20,631 nucleotides of DNA from positions 1-20,631 of the forward strand of contig JAYMTF010001914.1 in assembly GCA_036897485.1 (NCBI GenBank), written 5' to 3'. Origin of the DNA: Pelargonium nanum. Its lineage: Eukaryota; Streptophyta; Magnoliopsida; Geraniales; Geraniaceae. Shown here piece by piece: positions 1-9,600 of this stretch (within the stretch, counting starts at the first letter, position 1; each line of letters opens with the position of its first letter). A model generated the notes under the pieces. It had not been told where the DNA came from. It searched no databases and worked only from the letters and a program-made list of their open reading frames with translations. The translations under genes and the position numbers were made by a program.

Positions 1-85
1 ATGAGTGAATTTAAATGAGGTGTCATCACCTCATTGGCTTGGCTTAGTCTAAGACAAATATTTGTTGGATTAGATTCTTTATCCT

Positions 86-103
86 TATATATATATATAT
101 ATA
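86..103. repeat. (TA)n microsatellite
   Basis: An uninterrupted alternation of T and A over about 18 bases in an AT-rich setting. No function is implied. Confidence 0.85.
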
Positions 104-550
104 ATGGTGAATGCATAATACATGCTAATAGTGAATTAAAACCACCATTTTGGAGATGTTTAATTAATGAGTAAAATAGTTTGCACATGGCTATATTCCT
201 CTAAGGCCAACATCTTTTTGCATGTCATGCTCACATGTTTTGTCTCCTTGGGAATTTGATACGGAATTGTAGGTCTTATTTTAGTATTGAATGAGCATGT
301 GTTGAATTTCAAAACAATTCGGATCTTACATTTATGTACTGAATTTAATTGATTAATCCACTACTTTATTAGTTACCATCATTTCTTGTATTTTTTTTAC
401 AAGAGTATAAATCAACGAGTTGACATGAAAAACTTTTAAATGTTTCGATTGAATATACTTCTTAGTTAGGCATTGTGTCACGATTAAATTGGCCGATTCG
501 ATTCTTACAAATTGGAAGGAGTCGTCATATCTATGATAATGCTTGGAAAG

Positions 551-630
551 TTACATTGAGATTGGAAAGTTAGTGACATTAAAGAATTGTTAGTGACATT
601 AAAGAATCGTTACATCGAGATTGGAAAGTT
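551..630 (+). repeat. 20-bp repeat mosaic (A-B-B'-A')
   Basis: Four consecutive 20-bp blocks. Blocks 571-590 and 591-610 are near-identical (tagtgacattaaagaat-type). Blocks 551-570 and 611-630 are near-identical (the ttgagattggaaagt type versus the tcgagattggaaagt type). The last two blocks overlap the RNase H-like fossil, so the mosaic probably arose by small duplications within a decaying retroelement. Confidence 0.7.
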
Positions 631-702
631 ATGATATCGCATGAGTATAGTGAAGGAAATATAGTAGCTGACAAAGTGTGCGAATTAATGCGAATTTGTT
701 AG
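592..702 (+). pseudogene. Fossil RNase H-like (RVT_3-type) fragment
   Basis: One frame reads about 36 codons to a stop at 700-702. The core is ...RDWKVMISHEYSEGN followed by IVADKVCEL. This matches the pattern W-x-V-x-x-x-H-x-Y-R-E-G-N-x-x-A-D that ends the RNase H-like domain of plant non-LTR reverse transcriptases and of free-standing RVT_3 genes; the AD pair carries the late acidic residue of the fold. No start, no upstream catalytic DEDD residues and no reverse transcriptase are visible. I infer a relic. Identification is by motif memory only. Confidence 0.5.
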
Positions 703-1747
703 ACCCGATCCACACTCTTTGCATGACAAACCTAACCTGAAAATCAATATGACATTTTATGCAATTCGAACATGCGAAAAATTGACCTAAATTTTGGGTT
801 CCCACAGATTTCTTAGGTTCTGACATCCTAATAAATTAGAGATCATTTTTATAGCCGATTTATTTTTTATAAGAAACGAACGATGAAATCAACTCGCGAT
901 GCGAACTCAACATAACAATTTTACGCATTACTAAAGTGAGATATTCACGGATTTAGGCAGGATTTGAATTATAATTTTCAGAATGAAAATGGAAATTAGA
1001 TTTTCATTTCAAAACCATTTTTATGACACACAAAAAAATATTAAAAAAAAAACTCTAAATACAAATATAAACAATGAGAATCTCGTTTTTATTTCCATTC
1101 TTAATTCTCGTTCCTAACAGAAAATAATCATCGAGACGCTACTTTAGTCCATTTTGTGTGTTCTAGAAAATATTAAGAGCCGAATAGCAAACAAGAGACC
1201 ACCATCAAAGAACATGACAACTTTGTTGCTAAATTCTAAAACAATAGTTTTAGACCCGTATTAAACTTCTGACGCTGAAAACTTCAAATTCAAACTTTTT
1301 CAGATTTCAGTGCCGAAATTCTGGATTTTCTTTCCTCTTAGTTACTCTAACTTTATTCTCCTTTTACTTTAGTAAGTTTTCATTCTCATATTTTTTATCA
1401 TCTTAATCACTGTTATCGTTCTTTTTCTTATCAAACTTTTGTTTTAGCACGAACAACTTACCTGCAACAATAGTACATAAGAAGAAAAGAGTATTTTTTC
1501 AAAAATTACAAATTTCGGTGCTAGAATTTGTAAAATTTTAAAGAATTGAACAATAAAATCTTTATATACAAGTAACACTATATACTTTCACTCAATCCTA
1601 AGTTTAAATATCACATATATATAAACAAAATATAAACTAACTCTATAAAACAATGACAATCCAAGAAGTGCATAAATATTTTACCAACGAAAGAATCGTG
1701 TATGTTGTGAGCTCGACGATTATTGCAGTAATGATAGAGAAGAAAAC

Positions 1748-3174
1748 CTAACCTCCTTTTTCGGTTAAAGCCTCTCGTTGTTCTTGAGTTTGTCGCTCGT
1801 TCACCACTCTTTCTTCGTGCACTAGACGTGCAGCGTCTTCCAATTCCAGCTCGCTCCCTCGTTGCCATTTCCCGTCGTCTTGAAACATCATTTCAATTTG
1901 CTCCAAGGATTTTCCCTTTGTTTCCGGTATACACATGTGAACAAAAACAATGGAAACAACCGATATAAGAGCAAAGACCAAAAACGTTCCACCAACGGTA
2001 ATTGCACGAGAGACTGAAAGGAATGACATTGCAATCACGCCGCTACTAACCCTACTACCGATTGCTCCAAGAGCCGATGCTTTAGCTCGAAGCTTCAACG
2101 GGAAGACTTCGGATGATACAACCCAACAAATCGGGCCAATTCCAACGGAGAAGAAAGCTACATTGCCACAAACTGAAAAAATAGTCAAACCAATTGCGAG
2201 CTTCCCATTCCCCATAAAAGATAGCGTAAAGCTTAGACCGAACAAGCAAATAGTCATTCCGATTGTGCTTACATAAAGCAGAGGCTTTCGACCCACTCTG
2301 TCGATAAGGAATATCGCTACCAAGATGAATATGGTTTTGGTAAATCCTACAGCAATAGTTGCAGCAAGAAGTTGAGTTTCGTCCTCAATCCCGGCATGTT
2401 TGAAGATTGTGGGGCTATAGTACACGGTTGCATCAATACCCGTGATCTGTTGGAAACATTGGATTCCACAACCAGCGATCAACATCCGTCGAACAGCTGG
2501 AGAATGATTGAACAGTTCAGACCACGCAACTTGCGGTTCATACTTCTCACCATTAGTACTTCCAGCGGCTAATTGTATTTCAGCGAGCCTGTCCTCGACT
2601 TCTCTTTCACTCTCATTTATCTTAGCAAGCACTAATCTTGCTTCATCGATCCGGTTTCTCATAACAAGCCACCTGGGTGACTCGGGAATCACGAACAAGG
2701 CAATGCCAATCAAGACCGAGGGAAGGATTCCAACACCGATCATGATCCTCCAGCTTATATGTGCAGGCAGTCCCGAAAAAGTGTAATTGGAGACATATCC
2801 GAGAAGGATTCCAAGATTTACAAAGATCTCGGGGAAGGAGGTAAGAGATCCTCTGTCAACAGATGGTGAAATCTCACAGATGTAAATAGGAGTAATCATG
2901 ATCCCAAAGCCTAACCCGACTCCAGCCAAGAGCCTCCCGGCCATCAATAATGTAAAACCAGGAGCAAAAACCATTAGAACAGCACCGGATTGAAATATAA
3001 TAGCGGCAAGGGCTATCGTCCATTTTCTACCTATGGAATCTGATGTTTTTCCTCCAGCTAAACTACCCAAAAGTGATATTATGCTTAAAATTCCAACAAG
3101 AACTTCTAGTTGTACATCTGATATCTTCAGGTCCTCTTGAATGAACAAAATTGCTCCACTCATAACACCCACAT
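1748..3174 (-). CDS. PLT4: PLT4-like exon 2 (TM1 end to stop)
   Basis: An open frame of 475 codons including stop, preceded by the acceptor TTTTGCAG at 3175-3182. It holds the end of TM1 through TM12 and the cytosolic tail, ending ...LTEKGG then TAG at 1750-1748. Confidence 0.92.
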
Positions 3175-4377
3175 CTGCAAAAGAACAGAATACAGATTGT
3201 TATCCCGGAAAGCTAAACAAGGATGAAAACGATAATTGTAGTTCAACCTATATTCTAATCGTCATCCCATGTACTTTGTTTTTCGTTCGATATTATTAAC
3301 TCATTAAACCAACCAAAGTTCAAATTTGTCCGCCTCAATAACGGTTCATGGAGATTTTTCACCAACGAATGCTATCTTGAAACAATTCAATTCAAATGTA
3401 ATACATCAACCCTCCACATTCCAAAGATATTGGATAAGACAACTACTGAATGATTTTTTTAGAGCAAGTTCATGACATATGAGCCAACCAACATATGCAT
3501 AGAGCGAACTGAGAACATACGAGCTGACTAACACACTGTTTCTTGAAGTTTTACAGAAAACTTGCTTGTTTCTAAACAACATCTTATACTTGCACCTAAA
3601 TAAAAACAAACTACACTAATTATTGCTTCCATATCACACAAATCAACCTAATATATCATGGTGAAGGTGCACAAGCCATAACACAAGTATGAAAACACAA
3701 CTCGAATCAACTAAGGGTGTTTTCATTTAATCCATGTCCTGGTTCAAAAAACCCATTCCTATCATAATTGGGATTTTTTTTATGCAATCAAGAAATTAAA
3801 ACGCGATACTTTTGTGATAATTCTCTAAATGTGTCTTAACTACAAACACTAGCAGAGCTAGGATGTAGGATCTGGGTGGGCATATTAAAACCAAACAAAA
3901 CACATAAACTATAATCTCAACCTAGGAAATAGTATTACCATTGAACTCAAATATTCACGATGAAAGTTGTGGATCTACCTAATATTTAATGATGTTTTGG
4001 GATATGGCATTGGTTGTTGCCTACTACAGCCTACCCCTAGTTCCGCCATTGTCTACAAATTAATATGCAAAGAAGATACTTGGTTTATATTTCATGTCTA
4101 GGGTTTTATCCACCCATGTATTTAAGCCCAATCATGAAATGGAGATCAGATAAACAAAAATGGCAATTAAAAAATTGTTGGAAACCAAAGTGGAATTGCA
4201 TAAAGTAAATTGATGAAACAGAGACAAGCCATGAAGAGAACACAAACCATAGCCAAGAAGCACATTATTGAGAGAGGCAAAAATGGCACAAGCAACAACA
4301 AATTTTCTGGTGTCATGTTTCCTCTTACTGGACATGTCTTCATGAAAGAAACCCACATCCTCCTCCTGAAAATCCAT
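1748..4377 (-). CDS. PLT4: Polyol/monosaccharide transporter, PLT4-like (MFS), two exons
   Basis: The CDS is join(4248..4377, 1748..3174) on the minus strand: 518 aa plus TAG. The joined codon is G|AT (Asp44), giving the family motif LLGYDVGVMSGA, so the intron is certain in phase. Family marks in order: GGKTSDSIGRK (84-94, loop 2-3), PESPRWL (207-213), QQITGIDATVYYSP (285-298), DRVGRK (335-340), SEVFPLKLRAK (398-408) and PETKGKSLEQIE (460-471). Twelve hydrophobic segments fit a major-facilitator sugar porter. Length and the two-exon layout match Arabidopsis At2g20780 (about 526 aa, probable polyol transporter 4). Characterised relatives are proton-coupled importers of polyols and sugars at the plasma membrane; substrate here is inferred. 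The C-terminal tail is charged and Gln/Glu-rich. The N-terminus looks short, with an in-frame TAG directly before ATG 4377. It is head-to-head with FCA. Confidence 0.9.
3175..4247 (-). other. PLT4: PLT4-like intron 1
   Basis: 1,073-nt GT-AG intron within the codon of Asp44 in TM1. It contains a hAT-type MITE (3847-4051). The remainder is AT-rich without coding signal on either strand. Confidence 0.85.
3847..4051. mobile_element. Short hAT-type MITE in the transporter intron
   Basis: The ends are imperfect terminal inverted repeats: cactagcagagctagg at the left, and caatggcggaactagg when the right end is reverse-complemented (12 of 16 match). The flanks are CTACAAA at 3840-3846 and CTACAAA at 4053-4059; as 8-mers they are actacaaa and tctacaaa, an 8-bp target duplication with one mismatch. 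An 8-bp duplication and CA..G termini are typical of hAT elements. The 205-bp body has no ORF, so it is non-autonomous. Confidence 0.65.
4248..4377 (-). CDS. PLT4: PLT4-like exon 1 (43 codons + 1 nt)
   Basis: Encodes the acidic N-terminus MDFQEEDVGFFHEDMSSKRK and most of TM1 (ACAIFASLNNVLLGY). The donor is TATG|GTTTGT, in phase 1. The start is set because the codon directly upstream (4378-4380) is TAG in the same frame. Confidence 0.85.
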
Positions 4378-4440
4378 CTACTGGTGCTTGTTTTTGGTCT
4401 CCAAATCAAGACCCATCATCAAAATCATCTCCATTTCCAT
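4378..4440 (-). other. 20-codon upstream frame ending directly at the PLT4-like ATG
   Basis: On the minus strand ATG at 4440 opens a frame in phase with the main CDS. It runs 20 codons (ending ...MGLDLETKNKHQ) and stops with TAG at 4380-4378, directly followed by the main ATG. Another in-frame TAG lies just upstream (4446-4444). It may be a uORF, or the ancestral N-terminus cut off by a nonsense change. Confidence 0.6.
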
Positions 4441-4710
4441 ATTCTAAAAGAACTCATTTAGGATTATGGGTGTGATCACTTGTGGGTCTGCTAGATTTTC
4501 AGAGGAAAATGTGTTGCAGTGACAGATCTGAAAATGGTTGTTGCTGTGTGTATGTTGCTTCCTGCAAAAGGAAAGAAGATGAGCAAAAGGGTTAGGGAAT
4601 GGAGCAAATGGGTTGTTTTCAAGATTCGTACGTTTTGTCTTCCATTAGATTTGGTTGGTGAGTGGTTCTCGGGCTGACATGAGCTTCCAATTTACCCGCG
4701 GAACCGAAGA

Positions 4711-4716
4711 TTTATA
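4711..4716 (-). promoter_or_regulatory. Candidate TATA box of the PLT4-like gene
   Basis: TATAAA on the minus strand, about 335 nt upstream of the ATG. This would place transcription start near 4680 with a 5' UTR of roughly 300 nt. It is a motif match only. Confidence 0.3.
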
Positions 4717-4814
4717 TCATTTGTGTGTGTTTGTGTAATGGTTTGTTTTTTTTCTTTTTCTTTTTGAGAATTATGTAATGGTTTTATCTTCCATATCCAT
4801 GCAATTATTGACTA

Positions 4815-5627
4815 CTAGTTTTCATCCCATGCGATGCATGGGAATTAAAAACTTATAATAGTAAAAAACTATTAATCTAATTTAGACTATTATAGTTGAA
4901 TATTTAAATATAAAGAACTATGAATATAAATATATAACGTACACAATATAATATAAAAGTTGTGCATTTAAATGCAAAAATAATCGAATTACATGTATAT
5001 GCATATTATACTAAATGTACAAAATTATAAATCATGATTACAAATAGTTAAACATCAATCACCAAAATTTATTCGAAAAGAATTTGGATTTCATTATTCA
5101 TTGATTGTTCATCAACAATAAAATTAAAAAAAATAATTTAATTAAATATAAAAATAGTTCAATTACATATACATAAATACAACTACTTATCATTTATGTA
5201 TGTGTTTTTATCATCTACGTATACATTAATTACATGGTACTTTTCGCTGCAAGAAGATTTGCATCCCGGTTCTCGTTGTATGTTTGTCAATATAGTCAAT
5301 TCCTCCTATACTATATCGATAGAAAAAATATTTAGCAAATAAAAGAATTTGCATGAATAGTATTAATTAGTTAATACAGTATACCAAACAAATACGTACA
5401 TGAATATTAACGATTCGTCCAAGAAGGTTTGCATCCCGATCATCGTTATATGTTCGCCAGTATAGTGAAATTCTCCTAAACAATATCAATAGAAAAAATA
5501 TTTAGCAAAAAAAATAATAACATGCATGAATAATATTAGTTAATACAATATACCAAACAAATACTTACATGAGTAATAACACTATTTTTACGTTTTTGTG
5601 AAACATATAAACCACTATTTATATAGA
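4815..5627 (-). mobile_element. Putative non-autonomous Helitron (813 bp)
   Basis: Read on the minus strand, the element begins TCTATATAAATAGTGG after an A (5628). It ends with a 7-bp-stem hairpin CCCATGC-atc-GCATGGG (4842-4826), then seven bases and CTAG (4818-4815) followed by T. Hairpin plus CTRR end, TC start and insertion between A and T are the Helitron signature. No Rep/helicase ORF is present. The interior carries a tandem duplication of about 168 bp. The 3' end is well supported; the 5' end is inferred from the A|TC rule. Confidence 0.65.
5232..5566. repeat. Two tandem copies of a ~168-bp unit inside the Helitron
   Basis: Units 5232-5397 and 5398-5566 share aagaagrtttgcatccc, a tagaaaaaatatttagca block and a taccaaacaaatac block at an offset of about 168-170 bp. 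A third partial start (acatgagtaataac) follows at 5567. Confidence 0.75.
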
Positions 5628-5809
5628 TATAGTATTTTAGGGTTTGTGAAATCACTTACCTAATTGTATATTAGGGTTTGAGTCTCATTATTTCCTTACG
5701 TATACTTTAAGTTTTGGATATCCAATAGTTAGATGCAAAAGTTGAAGGTATCCAGAGTTAAAATGGGTATAGTTGAGGGTAAAAACTTGCAATTTACCAA
5801 AAAAAAAAG
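5628..5809. other. Short non-coding spacer
   Basis: AT-rich unique-looking sequence between the Helitron and the foldback element, ending in an A run (5799-5808). No gene, promoter motif or RNA gene is seen. Confidence 0.5.
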
Positions 5810-6154
5810 GTAAAAGACCCAATTTGGTCCCCGAACTTTGATGTTTTGACCCAATTTGGTCCATAAACTTTTTTTAACCAAATTTGGTCCCTGAACTTTC
5901 ATATTTTGACCCAATTTAGTCCATGAACTTTCAATTGACCCAAAATGGTCTTGAACTTTCAAATATTGACCAATTTAGTCCTTGAATTTTTTTATATAAG
6001 CTTTAAGGGCAATGACCAAATTGGGTCAATATGTGAAAGTTCAAGAACTATTTCGAGCCAACTGAAAGTTCATGGACTAATTTTGGTTAACAAAAGTTCA
6101 AGAACTAAATTGAGTGAAAACGCCAAACTTCGGGAACTAGATTGGGTATTTTAC
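5810..6154. mobile_element. Foldback/MITE-like element upstream of FCA
   Basis: The left arm (about 5810-5998) is built of repeated modules of the type gacccaatttggtccctgaacttt. The right arm (about 6008-6154) carries the same modules inverted (aaagttcaagaactaaattgagt type), in the same order when folded. Outer ends are GTAAAA and TTTTAC. The flanks are A-rich, so the target duplication cannot be fixed. This module is a common dispersed repeat in plant genomes. Transcripts would form a long imperfect hairpin. Confidence 0.65.
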
Positions 6155-6269
6155 AAAAAAATAAAATAAATGGTAATCATGTGTGTATATGTGTACTCGA
6201 TACGACAAGCACACCTCATCTACTTTAGTTTGGCTTCCTTTTGTTTGTTTGGTTTCGTCAAATCACAAC

Positions 6270-6285
6270 CCTCTCTCTCTCTCTC
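6270..6285 (+). promoter_or_regulatory. CT-repeat in the presumed FCA 5' UTR
   Basis: An uninterrupted CT microsatellite about 60 nt upstream of the CUG start, within a pyrimidine-rich stretch of the sort common in plant core promoters and 5' leaders. No convincing TATA box is seen nearby. Confidence 0.4.
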
Positions 6286-6345
6286 GTGCTCCGACTCCTC
6301 CCTCTGTGGTGTGTTCTAGGGCTAGCTTTTCTTCAACAATCAAAG

Positions 6346-6691
6346 CTGGATAGGTACAGAGCAGACCGCTATGGCACCAGCCAAGACTATCATCGCCACT
6401 CGCGAGGCCCTTCCTCTCGCTCTCCCTCTCACTCTCCCGTCAACCGCCGCAGCCCCTCCAGCTTCCGCGTCCCCCTAGGCGGCGCCCATCGCCCCTTTGA
6501 CAGCCCCCCGCGTCAACCTCCCTCCGCCGCCGCCGCCGGAGGAGGATTCCGACCAATGGGCGCCACCGGTGGAGGATTCCGCCCTATGGCTGCTCCTGGA
6601 GGGTTTCTGCCCAACCAACAGGTTGCTCCCTCTCCACCGCCGCCTCCCTCGCTCTCTGGTCAGAAACGAGGGTTTGGTTTCTCTGGAAGAG
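6346..6691 (+). CDS. FCA: FCA exon 1 (non-AUG start, disordered N-terminus)
   Basis: Encodes 115 residues from CUG: DRYRADRYG..., Ser/Arg/Pro-rich, then two GGGFRPM repeats and a proline run before SGQKRGFGFSGR. The frame is open back to a TAG at 6226-6228 without any AUG; the first in-frame AUG is codon 71 (6556). The start context AAAG-CTG-G has A at -3 and G at +4. The donor AGAG|GTGGGT is in phase 1. Confidence 0.85.
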
Positions 6692-9600
6692 GTGGGTCTT
6701 CTTCTATTTATTGAGTTTTTAGATTTTCTTTTTCGTGAAAGAGAATGAATTTTTTTAGTTTTCTTTGATTTTGTCACATCACTTGATTATGTGAGTATTG
6801 ATTTCAAGTTTGCCCTTTATAAATAGTTTATTGTAGCTAGATAGTTCTGTGATGCCTTGGATAGATTGCTTTTCTGGTTGCTTGAGATGAGTTGAGCTTA
6901 AGTTTGCCTCTGTTGTTATGGGCATTGTGTATCCGAGTCAGTCAAATTTTAGAAACAATTATAAGTTTAGGCAGTCATGGAGATGAACTGTGCTTCATCT
7001 GAACAGGGTTCTATCTGTAATTCACTTTAATTATAAAAATTGAGGCATCCTATAAGTTCATTAGGAACATTGAGAGAAGTTTGGGTAAGCTCTATATTGT
7101 TGTGAGGTGTTCACAAGTTCTTTATAGATTGCAGGCTGAAACTGTCCAGATGAAAAGTTTTTCGGAATTGTTGTATAATTCGTTAGGTTTGGGATTGGAA
7201 CACATGTCATTCACTCCTCAAGAAACAAAAGAGTATGCCAGTCTCAACAGCCATGTAAAGATACATGTCTTGAAGGACTTAGATGTCAGTATCAGCAATA
7301 GTGCTGACACGGATTTTAGGTCAGCAAAACTGTAATGACATCTTCTCGGTTTTGAGGGTTTTGTTGTAAAAGAACTTGGAAGGAAATCTCTTGAGGAAAA
7401 GAAGTTTTTAGTGTCTAAAATGTCACGTCCACCTGTTCCAAGTCCATTTTGTTGTACAAGGAGAGGGGAATTTGTGGTTAGATAGTCTAGAATTTAAGTT
7501 TTTCAACAGTAGTATTTATTTTGATGTCCCTCATCATTTGTGCCATGCCTAATATGCTTTTCAATATTGGTTTAATTGTTCATATATTTCTGATATAATG
7601 TATTGCAAGTATTTTATGTTATCTGAAAGTACTTACAAATTTTCATTTATAATTTTCAGATCATTTTGATGGTGGCAGTTTTGCCAAACTTTTTGTTGGA
7701 TCTGTTCCCAGGACAGCCACTGAAGAAGATGTGAGTGATATATTATGCTATTATTATGCTCAAGATAGGAATCATATTGTTGAAGCTCATACATGATTAA
7801 CTTCAGTTTAAGGATACCCCTCTGTCCCAAATTAAATGTCACTATTTCCACTTGGGGTTGCCCTAACATAATTGTCACCCTTTCCCTATTTGGTGGTCCC
7901 AAACTTTTGCCTACCAAGATTACCCTTTACCATCAGTCTAATTACTAATACTAAATGAGGGCATGCTTTTTATTGAGGCAATTCCGAAAAGATAGATTAA
8001 ATTTGAAAGTAAAAAAAGTGAATGCATAATTCTTAAACTGTCTGCATTGTTTAGAGATGACATTCAATTTTGGGCGAAGAGAGTATTACTTAGCTTGCAT
8101 TTTCTTGATGTACTCTTTGACATGCTTCATGTGGTTGATTATGGAAATGATATTAACTTGCCTCTCTCGCATCTTTCTCTCCTAGCTTGAGATACTGAAG
8201 ACTATTTTGTGAATTATTATTCACATGCTGTTCTCCTATTTGGTTTTCTGATCATCATACCCTGTCCTTCTTTGGATTTTTTGGACAAAAAATGATGTCC
8301 ACTTGGGCAAGTGTTGTCATAACATTTGTGTTTTTCTAAACTTGATGTCAGATTCGCCCTTTGTTTGAGGAACATGGAAATGTGATAGAGGTTGCTTTGA
8401 TCAAAGATAAGAGAACTGGACAACAACAAGGTATGTTCAAGTGCCATTTTCTTTATAATAATTGTTATCCATGCCTATCTCTTTTCAGGTCCTCTGAGGG
8501 TTGATGGGGGCAACAGTAATCTCATCTTTCGTCTCAGTTTGTTTTTGCAACAAGTTTCGGGCTTGTTGATTTTGGTTGCAACTTTTCTTTAATGTCCATC
8601 CTTTCATACAAGAAGAGGACAAGACATGTAAACCAACTAAAACCAGTTTATGTACTTGTAAGACAAACAGGTCCTGCGCTTGTATTAATGGCTGCAGCAG
8701 TGGGGGCATTACCCAACAATTCAATTGTAAATGGGAGTGTCTATTACCATAACTGTAGCTTTTTCATGTCAAGAATGAAACTGTTGTACAGAAATAGACA
8801 CAATTTTCTTTTGGATATGAGTTTGAATGTTCATGAATTGCAATATAATTCGGAGAGTTTCTGTTGTTTTTTTCTTATCTTGGTGATGAATGGCTTGGAA
8901 TGAAGCTATACCACTTTTGGATATGACTAAATGCGATGAGTCTTAGTTAGATTGTATGTGATGAATGCTGATTGGGTTTGACGAGTATGAGTTGTGTCTC
9001 TGCTGGTATTTGTTCTTCAGAGAAGCATTTTGAACTAAGGTCTTGTGGATGGATAATTTTGAATTATGATGGTTCTGTTGTCTTATCTATATGTGAAGCA
9101 GTGGGTTGAGTTAGTTCTTTGCTTGACTATTTATGAGCATTTTGTGTATGATAATATTGTTAATGTGCTGGAATGCGATCAATTGTCATTTAATATGACT
9201 AGTAACTAATGGTGTGGAGTTTCATGTACTTGGCAAGTGTGTGATGATATGGAATGATGTGATCATAATGTATACATTACATGTGCAGACCAGTTTCTTA
9301 TATTTTTATCAGTCTTTATGGTTGTTGCCGTTAAAAGTTTTGTGTATGGAATATGGATATGGTGCATGTACTAATTTATCTAGATAATTTGATTGATTGT
9401 TTTTATGGGCTGGAATCCAATGGTGATAAGTTTTTGTGCTTGAAGGTTCAAGTTTAGTGGCTGTATTGAGGCCCACCTGCGCAAATATTGGTTTTGTACT
9501 TTTACTTTGTTGTTTTCTTAATTTTTATCTGGATAATTGAATGAGTACAGTAGTGTGCTGGTTTCATAGTTGATAAATTATAATGTTGTAAGGTTGAGAG

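Larger units (their letters stand above)
1..1747. other. Intergenic region downstream of the transporter gene
   Basis: No intact gene is visible. The stretch is AT-rich, with a TA microsatellite near its start, a 20-bp repeat mosaic, and a short retroelement-like coding fossil, all listed separately. The part just below 1748 is the 3' UTR of the minus-strand transporter. An AATAAA-type hexamer on the minus strand is seen at 1352-1357, but it is about 390 nt past the stop codon, so I do not assign it firmly as the poly(A) signal. Confidence 0.6.

Noticed and set aside
1950-2786. Plus-strand frames of 66-108 codons over the transporter exon
   Set aside because: They are antisense shadows of the long minus-strand coding exon, with no domain or splice logic of their own.
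4210-4461. Plus-strand 83-codon frame
   Set aside because: It is antisense to transporter exon 1 and its leader; the minus strand carries the family sequence.
6475-6777. Minus-strand 100-codon Gly/Ser/Arg-rich frame
   Set aside because: It is the antisense shadow of the low-complexity FCA exon 1.
7081-7335. 84-codon frame in FCA intron 1
   Set aside because: It has no recognisable domain and lies inside an intron with good borders; it is likely chance or old repeat sequence.
8592-8903. 103-codon frame in FCA intron 3
   Set aside because: It resembles no family I know and has no splice path from exon 3 in frame.
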